The notes under the pieces were generated by a model, which did no database searches, was not told the DNA's origin, and saw only the letters and a list, made by a program, of their open reading frames with translations. The translations under genes and the position numbers were made by a program. From positions 1 through 6,607 of the forward strand of contig JAUPLK010000096.1 of NCBI GenBank assembly GCA_030836925.1: a stretch of DNA of 6,607 nt, in the 5' to 3' direction. This document shows, one piece after another, positions 1 through 5,412 of the stretch; within the stretch, counting starts at the first letter, position 1, and each line of letters starts with the position of its first letter. The stretch comes from Pseudomonadota bacterium (GTDB taxonomy: Bacteria > Pseudomonadota > Gammaproteobacteria > Steroidobacterales > GCA-2729495).

Positions 1-4
1 GTTC

Positions 5-769
5 GTGATGCCGAAATCGCCGATCTTGATGCTTCTCACTGCAGTGGCGATCCATCTCGCCGGCTGCGCAGTCGGCGACACGGCTGCGACCACTGCCGGC
101 ACCAGGCTCCTTGCCGCCACCCCGGCGGAGTTCTGTGCCGAGGCACAACGCCTCATCAGTCGCACCGACAAGACCGGCAAGTTCGTGGTGCACCCGGATT
201 TCGAGGGCTTCGTCAAATCCAAGACGAACATCGATCCGCTCACCCTGCATGCCTATGTCTGGACCGCGCCCGATGATCCGGGCCGGCCCGTCGCCATCTC
301 CTGCAAGCTGAAGAGCGCCGATCACCTGAATGCAGCCTTCGGTCCCGGCACCGCCGGGCCCGACGCGCTCTGTCAGGACATGAACCGCGAAACGCTGCGA
401 CTGGTGCGCGCTGCGTTGCCGGATGCAGCAGGCCGGCAGGTTGTGCTCGACCCCAACGAGAATGCGTTCAACGAAAAGCAGCCGGCTGCGACGGGTCAGG
501 ACTGGCTGGCGCCGTTTTTGCTCACGACGGAAGACGATGCCGGTACGCTGACGATTCACAGCAAGGGTTTTCGCGTGGACTGGCTTGATCCGCGTTTTGC
601 AGGCATGGATGCGCGGGTGCGCGGCGTGCACTACTGTCATCTGATCGCACCCGGCCACCTGCGCGACGTGCTGACTGGACGCGCGGCGGCCGGCGTGCAG
701 ATCGGCGGCGTGTACAAGCCGTCGGCGGCGAGCCAGCAGGCGCAGCCCGGGCCGGCCGTATCCCGCTAA
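5..769 (+). CDS. Predicted lipoprotein of unknown family
   Basis: I do not recognise this family. The start is a GTG at 5 or an ATG at 8. The frame stays open to the window edge and no upstream sequence is available, so a start further upstream is possible. The N-terminus has a short basic stretch, a hydrophobic core and a lipobox (Leu-Ala-Gly-Cys, Cys21 counted from the GTG). This predicts signal peptidase II processing and membrane anchoring with a periplasmic domain. The mature part (about 230 residues) has four further cysteines, C44, C100, C123 and C211, which could form two disulfides. No catalytic motif or repeat is evident, and the last 20 residues are low-complexity Ala/Gln/Pro. Its stop codon overlaps the stop of the convergent gene on the other strand by 4 bp. 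Coding potential and the signal peptide are well supported; the function is unknown. Confidence 0.8.
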   Translation: MMPKSPILMLLTAVAIHLAGCAVGDTAATTAGTRLLAATPAEFCAEAQRLISRTDKTGKFVVHPDFEGFVKSKTNIDPLTLHAYVWTAPDDPGRPVAISCKLKSADHLNAAFGPGTAGPDALCQDMNRETLRLVRAALPDAAGRQVVLDPNENAFNEKQPAATGQDWLAPFLLTTEDDAGTLTIHSKGFRVDWLDPRFAGMDARVRGVHYCHLIAPGHLRDVLTGRAAAGVQIGGVYKPSAASQQAQPGPAVSR

Positions 770-1065
770 CTGCCCTCGTAATCGTCGACGAAGTCCAGCG
801 GGTCGCTGAACGCGCGATGCGGCTCTTCGCCGGGCGGCAGGTCGGCCTCATCGACATCCATGGAACCGGACCAGTCCTCGGGTGGATCGATGGGTTCGGC
901 GGCGAGTTGCAGCCATGCATCGAGGTCGATCTCTTCCAGGGTGCCGTCGAAATGCTGGAGTTCGATGGTGCCGTCACCCTCGTCTACGGCAACAATCTCG
1001 AATGTGCTGCCATCGATGCGCCGAAACCAGTTGCCTACCTCGGGGAATCCCATGCCGGTGATCAT
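766..1065 (-). CDS. Small acidic conserved protein, DUF6763-like
   Basis: This is a 99-residue soluble acidic protein with no signal peptide or membrane segment. The N-terminal half reads as a compact beta-rich domain: a Gly-Asn-Trp-Phe-Arg-Arg start, then alternating strands, then an HFDGTLEEIDLDAW segment at about residues 38-51. A proline-containing PPEDWSG segment follows at 61-67, and the C-terminal tail is rich in Asp and Glu. From memory this pattern matches DUF6763, a gammaproteobacterial family with no known function; a profile search would settle it. The start at 1065 has no clear ribosome-binding site, and an internal ATG at 1053 (Met5) is an equally plausible start. The gene lies 55 bp downstream of trmB on the same strand and could be co-transcribed. 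A dedicated promoter in that gap is not obvious. Confidence 0.82.
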   Translation of the reverse strand: MITGMGFPEVGNWFRRIDGSTFEIVAVDEGDGTIELQHFDGTLEEIDLDAWLQLAAEPIDPPEDWSGSMDVDEADLPPGEEPHRAFSDPLDFVDDYEGS

Positions 1066-1120
1066 TTTTCTGGTATCCGAATGTTGCCTGATTGGGGGGT
1101 AACCTCAGGGTACACCTGTA

Positions 1121-1849
1121 TCAATCCCGCAGTCGCGGGTAGATGCGTTCCCAGATCGGGTGGCCAAGGCGCTGGCCGCGTGCTTCAAAGCGGGTGAGCG
1201 GCCGCCCGCTGCCGCTGCCGCTGCCGCTGCTGTGGGCCGGGTCGATGCCGGCGCCGAAATGGCCACTGGTCGCCAGCACCTCGGCGATGTGTGCGGCGTA
1301 GGGTGGCCAGTCGGTCGCGACATGGAAGTAGCCATCGTTCGTCAGCTTGCCGGCCATCAGCTCCACAAAAGGCGGCTGGACCAGGCGCCGTTTGTGGTGC
1401 CGCTTCTTGTGCCAGGGGTCGGGAAAGAACAAATGCAGCCCGGCGAGGCTATGGTCGGGCAGGCGCTCGCGCAGCACGCCGACGGCATCTTCCATGAACA
1501 GCCGGACGTTGCCGAGTCCGAGCCGCTCGATCTCCAGCAGGCAATGACCGATGCCCGGCGCATGCACCTCCGCGCCCAGGTAATCGCGGTCCGGGTTTCG
1601 GGCCGCCATGCTGAGCAGCGCAGCACCATTGCCGATGCCGATCTCGAGTATGCGTGGTGCGCTGCGGCCGAACAGGGCATCGAGATCCAGTGTTTCGTGT
1701 TCACGCGTCGCAGCGGGAATGCCGAAACGCGGCCAGAGTTCGGCCAGTGCCCGTTCCTGGGCACGCGTCAGCCGTCCGGCGCGCAGCACGTAACTGCGGA
1801 TTCCCCGGGGGCGGGATTCCGGATTGCCCGGCAACTCGTCGCTGTTCAT
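1121..1849 (-). CDS. trmB: tRNA (guanine-N7-)-methyltransferase TrmB
   Basis: TrmB transfers a methyl group from S-adenosylmethionine to N7 of G46 in the variable loop of a subset of tRNAs, in the cytoplasm. The 242-residue protein shows the family landmarks in order: RSYVLRAGRLTRAQ at 18-31, the SAM-binding LEIGIGNG at 68-75 (usually LEIGFGMG), the signature FFPDPWHKKRHHKRR at 141-155, ATDW at 178-181, and the C-terminal TRFEARGQRLGH at 219-230. Length is normal for proteobacterial TrmB. An unusual Ser-Gly repeat (residues 208-215) sits just before the C-terminal TRFE block, a region that varies in the family. The start is the ATG at 1849, with only a weak ribosome-binding site. The stop of the upstream oxidoreductase gene is only 10 bp away, so translational or transcriptional coupling is likely. 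Confidence 0.97.
   Translation of the reverse strand: MNSDELPGNPESRPRGIRSYVLRAGRLTRAQERALAELWPRFGIPAATREHETLDLDALFGRSAPRILEIGIGNGAALLSMAARNPDRDYLGAEVHAPGIGHCLLEIERLGLGNVRLFMEDAVGVLRERLPDHSLAGLHLFFPDPWHKKRHHKRRLVQPPFVELMAGKLTNDGYFHVATDWPPYAAHIAEVLATSGHFGAGIDPAHSSGSGSGSGRPLTRFEARGQRLGHPIWERIYPRLRD
1206..1230. repeat. Hexanucleotide tandem repeat (GCCGCT) inside trmB
   Basis: A perfect period-6 tract runs for 25 bases, about four copies of GCCGCT on the plus strand. Read on the minus strand it encodes alternating Ser and Gly in TrmB. The unit is a multiple of three, so copy-number change would lengthen or shorten the linker without breaking the frame. Confidence 0.85.
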
Positions 1850-1859
1850 GGTTGCCAGA

Positions 1860-2786
1860 TTACGGCATCGGCGGCTGCTTCTGTGCTTCCTTGTTCGTGT
1901 CGATCAGGTACTGCCGGAGCGTGACAGAGCCATAGCCCGGGGCCCGCATGTCGTTGACCAGGTAGTAATGCACGACGTTCAGGAAGGCTGAAAAAACCGC
2001 GACCCGCCGGGTGAACAGCCCGATGAACCAGGTGATGCGTACCAGCGCCATGTACAGCCAGTCGGGGACGCTGATGATGCGCGGCTTTTTGCCCAGGACT
2101 GCAAAGATCATCAACAGGGAATCCCGGTGGGTGAGGATGTTGTCGGGTACTTCCGGGCCACCGAGGATGAAGATCCGGTTTTTGCGTTCACTGTTGCCGA
2201 TGCTGCTCACGATGAACTCGGCCAGGTCTTCCTTGGCGATGGGGTTGTGGCAGGCCTGCGTTCCGCTGCCCACGATGAACCCCGGCTGCCCTTGCGCGAT
2301 CCGGCGGGTCTGCGAGTCGAACACCCAGAAGTACGCGGTCGGCCTGACGATGGTGTAATCGATGCCCGAGCGCATCAACTCATCTTCCATCTTCAGCTTG
2401 GCAAGTTGCAGCGGCAGCTCCGGCTTCCGGACGCAGATTGCCGACAGGAGGATGAATTTTCCCGTGCCGCTGGCCTGTGCGGCCTTGAGGACGTTGAGGG
2501 TGGCCTTGTAGTCGATATCGTCGAAGTCCTTCGGCAGGCCCGATCGGGTGGCCAGGCACGAGATCACGACGTCGATTTTCCGCTCGAAGACTTTCGCCAT
2601 CGATGCCGGGTCGCTGACATCGGCCAGCACAAGCTCGGCCCCGTCAAACTGGCTGTCACTTTTCCGGGATCGGGCTACGGCGATGACGTTGTAACCCTGC
2701 CGCACTGATTCCGCGACGACGGCCCCGCCGATGTAGCCTGTTGCACCAACGATCAGAACTGTTGTCGTGCTGTTGACATTGCTCAT
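1860..2786 (-). CDS. NAD(P)-binding oxidoreductase, BciA/divinyl chlorophyllide reductase-like
   Basis: This is a 308-residue atypical short-chain dehydrogenase with an N-terminal Rossmann motif GATGYIG at 14-20, an ADVSDP segment at 55-60 and a VRPTAYFW segment at 147-154. From memory, the middle and C-terminus follow BciA-type 3,8-divinyl chlorophyllide 8-vinyl reductases. The matching parts are LSAICVRKPELPLQLAKLK at about 114-132, NPIAKEDLAEFI at 181-192, an NRIFILGGPE segment at 203-212, and a closing GYGSVTLRQYL at 284-294. BciA reduces the 8-vinyl group of chlorophyll precursors with NADPH, but no pigment genes are nearby, so the substrate here is open. Residues 226-278 are rich in hydrophobic and aromatic residues and may contact membrane or a lipophilic substrate. 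I chose the ATG at 2786. A GTG at 2810 is in frame but is preceded by a C-rich run with no ribosome-binding site. The gene probably leads the operon with trmB. Confidence 0.85.
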   Translation of the reverse strand: MSNVNSTTTVLIVGATGYIGGAVVAESVRQGYNVIAVARSRKSDSQFDGAELVLADVSDPASMAKVFERKIDVVISCLATRSGLPKDFDDIDYKATLNVLKAAQASGTGKFILLSAICVRKPELPLQLAKLKMEDELMRSGIDYTIVRPTAYFWVFDSQTRRIAQGQPGFIVGSGTQACHNPIAKEDLAEFIVSSIGNSERKNRIFILGGPEVPDNILTHRDSLLMIFAVLGKKPRIISVPDWLYMALVRITWFIGLFTRRVAVFSAFLNVVHYYLVNDMRAPGYGSVTLRQYLIDTNKEAQKQPPMP

Positions 2787-2821
2787 GAAAATCAATTCTT
2801 TACCGAACACGTGGGGGCGAC

Positions 2822-2850
2822 ACTATAGGTGCGATCGGGCAGCATGCCAT
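2822..2850 (-). promoter_or_regulatory. Candidate sigma-70 promoter for the oxidoreductase-trmB unit
   Basis: On the minus strand a -35-like ATGGCA (2850-2845) is separated by 17 bp from a -10-like TATAGT (2827-2822). Matches to consensus are 4/6 and 5/6. Transcription would begin near 2815, leaving a leader of about 30 nt before the ATG at 2786. Spacing and position are good, but this is by-eye matching only. Confidence 0.45.
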
Positions 2851-2852
2851 GC
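2842..2852. repeat. Short palindrome GCATG-C-CATGC over the -35 element
   Basis: Perfect 5-bp inverted arms surround a single central base. The palindrome covers the -35-like hexamer of the candidate minus-strand promoter, where a repressor or activator site would be expected. Its small size means chance occurrence is quite possible. Confidence 0.3.
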
Positions 2853-2868
2853 GAATGTCTGCCGGAAT

Positions 2869-2897
2869 CCATTCTTCGGCCAGCCGCCATTCTTGGG
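2869..2897. repeat. Direct repeat CCATTCTTnGG, two copies 18 bp apart
   Basis: CCATTCTTCGG at 2869-2879 recurs as CCATTCTTGGG at 2887-2897, with 10 of 11 bases identical. The second copy covers the -35-like region of the candidate tRNA promoter. It may be a regulator site or chance. Confidence 0.35.
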
Positions 2898-2921
2898 TTC
2901 GGTCAGTGCCGCAGGTACACT
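2893..2921 (+). promoter_or_regulatory. Candidate promoter of the tRNA-Gly gene
   Basis: A -35-like TTGGGT (2893-2898) is followed after 17 bp by a -10-like TACACT (2916-2921). A GC-rich stretch (GGCGGTGCG) follows, as is usual for stable-RNA promoters under stringent control. The transcript would start near 2928, about 10 nt before the mature tRNA. The hexamers are only moderate (3/6 and 4/6), so position is the main support. Confidence 0.4.
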
Positions 2922-2938
2922 GGCGGTGCGATGAGCTG

Positions 2939-3012
2939 GCGGGTGTAGTTCAATGGTAGAACTGCAGCTTCCCAAGCTGCTAACGTGGGTTCGATTCCCA
3001 TCACCCGCTCCA
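2939..3012 (+). tRNA. tRNA-Gly, anticodon CCC
   Basis: The full cloverleaf can be drawn by hand. The acceptor stem is GCGGGTG/CACCCGC (2939-2945 with 3002-3008). The D-stem is GTTC/GAAC (2948-2951 with 2959-2962). The anticodon stem is GCAGC/GCTGC with loop TTCCCAA, so the anticodon is CCC at 2971-2973 and reads GGG. A 4-nt variable region is followed by a T-arm GTGGG/CCCAT with one G-U pair and loop TTCGATT. The discriminator T is at 3009 and CCA is encoded at 3010-3012. It closely resembles gammaproteobacterial tRNA-Gly(CCC) (glyU in E. coli). It stands alone, with its 3' end only 8 bp from the stop of the convergent ligase gene, so its terminator or processing signal must lie inside that gene. 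I see no clear hairpin with a T-run there. Confidence 0.98.
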
Positions 3013-3020
3013 TCCTCTGC

Positions 3021-4397
3021 TCAGTTCTGCAGCTCCGGCAACAGCGACAGGAATTCCTCGAATTTGCCGCCGGCACCGCGCGGGATTTCGGTGACCGGCA
3101 CCACCAGTATCTTGTACGGATGGCCGAGCGCCGCGGTGGTTTTCTGCACCATCTCCAGCCGTTCCTGTTCCCTGAGCGGCCGCGACAGCACCGCGCGTAT
3201 CTCGATGGTGTCGATGGCAGTCTGCACGTACTGCACCTGTTTGATCGGTTTTACCGTGCGCATCCTGTTCAGTCTGGTTGGCCAGTAACGCTGTCCGTCC
3301 GGCGACAGCGCGGCATTTCGTGTCCGGCCGAGGATCTGGCTGATCACCGGCAGCCCGCGGCCACAGGGGCAGGGCTCACCGACGGTGGCGTAGTCACCGA
3401 TGTCATAGCGCAACAGGGGAGTGGCCAGATTGTGCAGTGAGGTCACGACCACGCGCCCGGACTCGCCTGCACTGCAGGCTTGTCCCCGATCATTGATGAT
3501 CTCCACCAGCACGGACTCCGACTGCACATGCAGTGCGCCATGCTCCAGGCAGCGGAAGGCGATGTACCCGACCTCGTTGGCTGAATAGATGTCGGTACTT
3601 TTTACCTGCCACTCCTCGGCCAGACGCCTTTCCAGGCTCTGGTCGAGCGGCTCGGAGATAAAGCGGATCTCGCGCAGCGACTGCGGGCGGTCACCGGCCT
3701 CGGCCATGTGATCCATGAGCCAGGGCATGATGCTCGGATAGGTCAGCAGGTAGTGCGGATCGAAGTCTTTCAGCCAGGCTGCCAGCTCATCGACGGGCCG
3801 GCCGATGTGGATTGCCGATGAAGAGCCGCTCGCGAACAGCGGGGTGACCGGTGCGCCCCAGTTGGGATGGACCAGTCCGTCGGTTTCACGCGTCGCCTTC
3901 TTGCGCGAGCGGATGATCCCGAGCCGCTTGCTGAAGTCGCGCTGTGACCACAGATGTTCACGCAGCGTGAGCGCATCCCACAGTTGACGCGTGGTTGCGG
4001 TGGTGCGCAGTTCCACCGAGATGCCGGTGGAGCCCGAGGTCGTGATGGGACGGAAGGGCAACTGTGCCGGTGGGACAGACCGCGCATAAAGTCGCGGCCC
4101 GAGCGCACGCAGTTCCGGCTTGCCGAGCGTCGGCATCTCCCGCCAGATGGTTTCGAACTGCCCGGGGTGCTGCGCCAGGCGGGCCGCAAATTCAGCCGGC
4201 CACTTCTCCCGCTGGTAGTAAGGAACCTTGGCCGCAGCCCAGCCCACCAGCCAGCCGAGTTGCGCCTGCTGTGCCGCGCGCAGATCCGCGTGCGGCCACC
4301 ACTGCGAGACCTTGAGCCCGGCCAGCAATGTGCGCAGTGTTCTCTTGTCATCCGCCGGAAATGCCGGCCAGCCGGGTGCGGGATCGCTCTTGGCCAT
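3021..4397 (-). CDS. Phenylacetate-CoA ligase (PaaK/CapK)-like adenylate-forming enzyme
   Basis: This 458-residue protein belongs to the ANL superfamily, which activates a carboxylic acid with ATP and usually passes the acyl group to CoA. Visible motifs in order are the phosphate-binding TTSGSTG at 119-125, YSANEVGYIA at 271-280 with the acidic Glu275, RYDIGD at 330-335, and a C-terminal PRGAGGKFEEF at 439-449 whose Lys445 matches the lysine used for adenylation. Cys283, Cys343 and Cys345 (CPCGRG) match the structural zinc site seen in PaaK-like proteins. Length is typical, with no signal peptide or membrane segment. The start is the ATG at 4397, with AGGAGA at 4414-4409 as ribosome-binding site. 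No phenylacetate degradation, capsule or lipid genes adjoin it, so the substrate is unknown. It is divergent from the HExxH protein gene, with 50 bp between the starts. Confidence 0.9.
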   Translation of the reverse strand: MAKSDPAPGWPAFPADDKRTLRTLLAGLKVSQWWPHADLRAAQQAQLGWLVGWAAAKVPYYQREKWPAEFAARLAQHPGQFETIWREMPTLGKPELRALGPRLYARSVPPAQLPFRPITTSGSTGISVELRTTATTRQLWDALTLREHLWSQRDFSKRLGIIRSRKKATRETDGLVHPNWGAPVTPLFASGSSSAIHIGRPVDELAAWLKDFDPHYLLTYPSIMPWLMDHMAEAGDRPQSLREIRFISEPLDQSLERRLAEEWQVKSTDIYSANEVGYIAFRCLEHGALHVQSESVLVEIINDRGQACSAGESGRVVVTSLHNLATPLLRYDIGDYATVGEPCPCGRGLPVISQILGRTRNAALSPDGQRYWPTRLNRMRTVKPIKQVQYVQTAIDTIEIRAVLSRPLREQERLEMVQKTTAALGHPYKILVVPVTEIPRGAGGKFEEFLSLLPELQN

Positions 4398-4447
4398 CGT
4401 CTAGAATGTCTCCTGCGGGTACAACAGCAACTGATGGTTCGGCAGTG

Positions 4448-4948
4448 ATGATGACAGTAGCGGAAATCGGCGTCGATCTGCTGACCAGGCTGTTTGCCGG
4501 CAGTGGCCTCGGTGTCGTCCTGGTCGGCGCAGGTGAAACGATCCCCGGCAGCTATTGGGGCGAGTCCGAGGCCGGCCTGATCCGGCATCGGCTGTTTGTA
4601 CGGCTGGATACACCGCTGCATTCCGCGCTGCACGAGGCTGCACACTACCTGTGCATGGATCCGGCACGGCGGGAGGTGCTGGACCGTGATGCGGGCGGCG
4701 ACTATGCCGAGGAAGACGCCGTGTGCTATCTGCAGGTGTTGCTGATCGACCGGATTGCCGCATTTTCAGACCCGCGCTGTTTCAACCGCGAGCGTCTGTT
4801 TGCCGACATGGATGCCTGGGGTTACACGTTCCGGCTGGGCTCGGCGCAGCGCTGGTTTGCAGCCGATGCGGAGGAGGCCCGGTTGTGGCTGGAGCGGTAC
4901 GGCATGCTGGCGCCAGAGAGCGGTGTTGCGCTCCGGCTTGCCATCTGA
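4448..4948 (+). CDS. Small zincin-like protein with an HExxH motif
   Basis: I do not recognise a named family. The predicted product has 166 residues, no signal peptide and no clear membrane segment. It contains HEAAH at 62-66, the classic zinc-binding and catalytic helix of metallopeptidases. About 20 residues further, AEEDAVCYLQVLL (87-99) resembles the second helix of ImmA/IrrE-type and other zincins, which carries the third metal ligand; here Glu88 or Glu89 could serve. A hydrophobic beta-strand-like LGVVLVG lies at 21-27. The C-terminal half holds a DMDAWGYTFRLGSAQRWF stretch and ends in helical Ala/Glu-rich sequence. The start is ambiguous between the ATG codons at 4448 and 4451; neither has a strong ribosome-binding site. 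The frame is open back to 4328, but that would overlap the start of the ligase gene. Metal binding and peptidase activity are inferred from motif order only. Confidence 0.82.
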   Translation: MMTVAEIGVDLLTRLFAGSGLGVVLVGAGETIPGSYWGESEAGLIRHRLFVRLDTPLHSALHEAAHYLCMDPARREVLDRDAGGDYAEEDAVCYLQVLLIDRIAAFSDPRCFNRERLFADMDAWGYTFRLGSAQRWFAADAEEARLWLERYGMLAPESGVALRLAI

Positions 4949-4949
4949 G

Positions 4950-4978
4950 TTGCACGCTGCATCGCGCTTGGCGAGAAT
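4950..4978 (+). promoter_or_regulatory. Weak candidate promoter for the small exported protein
   Basis: TTGCAC (4950-4955) and GAGAAT (4973-4978) are spaced by 17 bp in the 57-bp gap before the gene at 5006. Matches to consensus are only 3/6 and 4/6, so read-through from the zincin-like gene is an equally good explanation. Confidence 0.25.
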
Positions 4979-5005
4979 CATCAGCCGGTAGCAGGGAGAT
5001 TCATC

Positions 5006-5395
5006 ATGAGCAGGCGTTTTCAGTCTATGTATGGCAGCAGGACAGGCCTGGTGCTGGCTGCCCTGACTCTCGCTGCGCTTGGCAACGGGCCGGTCCTTGC
5101 CCAGGACGCGGGCGGCGATACAGCCCAGCGTGCAGTATTCGATGCGGAAATCTGCAAGGTGGATGGCCTGGATGCCGGGCAGTGCCAGTGCGTCTGGGAC
5201 TATCTGCAGGGCAAGCTCAAACCCGCCGACTTCAAACTCGGGCTGTTGCTGGTCGCTTCCAATTCAGATGACAGCGCAACCGTCAAGAAGGCTGACGAGC
5301 AGCTCGACAAGAGCAATGCATCCGACAAGCGACGCGACGAGATCTCCTCGGAAATGAGCGCGCTCATCATCGATGCCGAAGATGCCTGCCCATAG
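5006..5395 (+). CDS. Small exported four-cysteine protein, unknown family
   Basis: This 129-residue protein has a typical Sec signal peptide: basic residues near the start, a hydrophobic run at about 14-26 and a likely signal peptidase I site after Ala32 (VLA-QD). The mature domain of about 97 residues has Cys50, Cys60, Cys62 and Cys128. The QCQCVWDYL context makes a periplasmic disulfide-stabilised fold likely. The remainder is charged and helical (KKADEQLDKSNASDKRRDE), with no transmembrane segment, lipobox or catalytic motif. The start at ATG 5006 is well supported by AGGGAG at 4993-4998, 7 nt upstream. It follows the zincin-like gene on the same strand after 57 bp. It ends 17 bp before the stop of the convergent response regulator gene. 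Function is unknown. Confidence 0.85.
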   Translation: MSRRFQSMYGSRTGLVLAALTLAALGNGPVLAQDAGGDTAQRAVFDAEICKVDGLDAGQCQCVWDYLQGKLKPADFKLGLLLVASNSDDSATVKKADEQLDKSNASDKRRDEISSEMSALIIDAEDACP

Positions 5396-5412
5396 GCGCA
5401 GCCGCTTTCGCC

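Noticed and set aside
1098..1118. GGTAACC and GGTACACC near-repeat in the gap between trmB and the DUF6763-like gene
   Set aside because: The similarity is partial and short, pairs poorly as a hairpin and has no T-run, so it supports neither a terminator nor a defined operator.
1160..1924. A 254-codon plus-strand frame opposite trmB
   Set aside because: It lies antisense to a certain trmB and begins with a poly-Ala run that comes only from the GCCGCT repeat. It also reads past the trmB start into the next gene's end.
2127..2708. A 193-codon plus-strand frame opposite the oxidoreductase gene
   Set aside because: The minus-strand frame has a Rossmann motif and family-wide similarity; the plus-strand frame has neither a motif nor a ribosome-binding site.
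2787..2810. Upstream GTG start for the oxidoreductase at 2810
   Set aside because: A run of C on the coding strand precedes it in place of a ribosome-binding site, and the Rossmann core already starts close to the ATG at 2786.
2939..3012. tRNA-Gly as an integration site for a mobile element
   Set aside because: There is no integrase, no repeat of the tRNA 3' end within the window, and the flanking genes look like ordinary chromosome.
4402..4407. TAGAAT as a -10 element for the HExxH gene
   Set aside because: It matches 5/6 of consensus, but no acceptable -35 element lies 16-19 bp upstream.
4328..4447. Upstream extension of the HExxH gene to an ATG at 4328
   Set aside because: The extra 40 residues would overlap the start of the divergent ligase gene antisense and have no domain character.
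3770..4645. A 291-codon minus-strand frame overlapping the ligase and the HExxH gene
   Set aside because: It runs in another frame of the ligase gene and antisense to the HExxH gene. Its translation is rich in Arg, Ser and Cys with no domain.
5395..5412. GGCG...CGCC hairpin between the convergent stops as a terminator
   Set aside because: Only 4 bp pair around a 10-nt loop with no T-run on either side, too weak to call.
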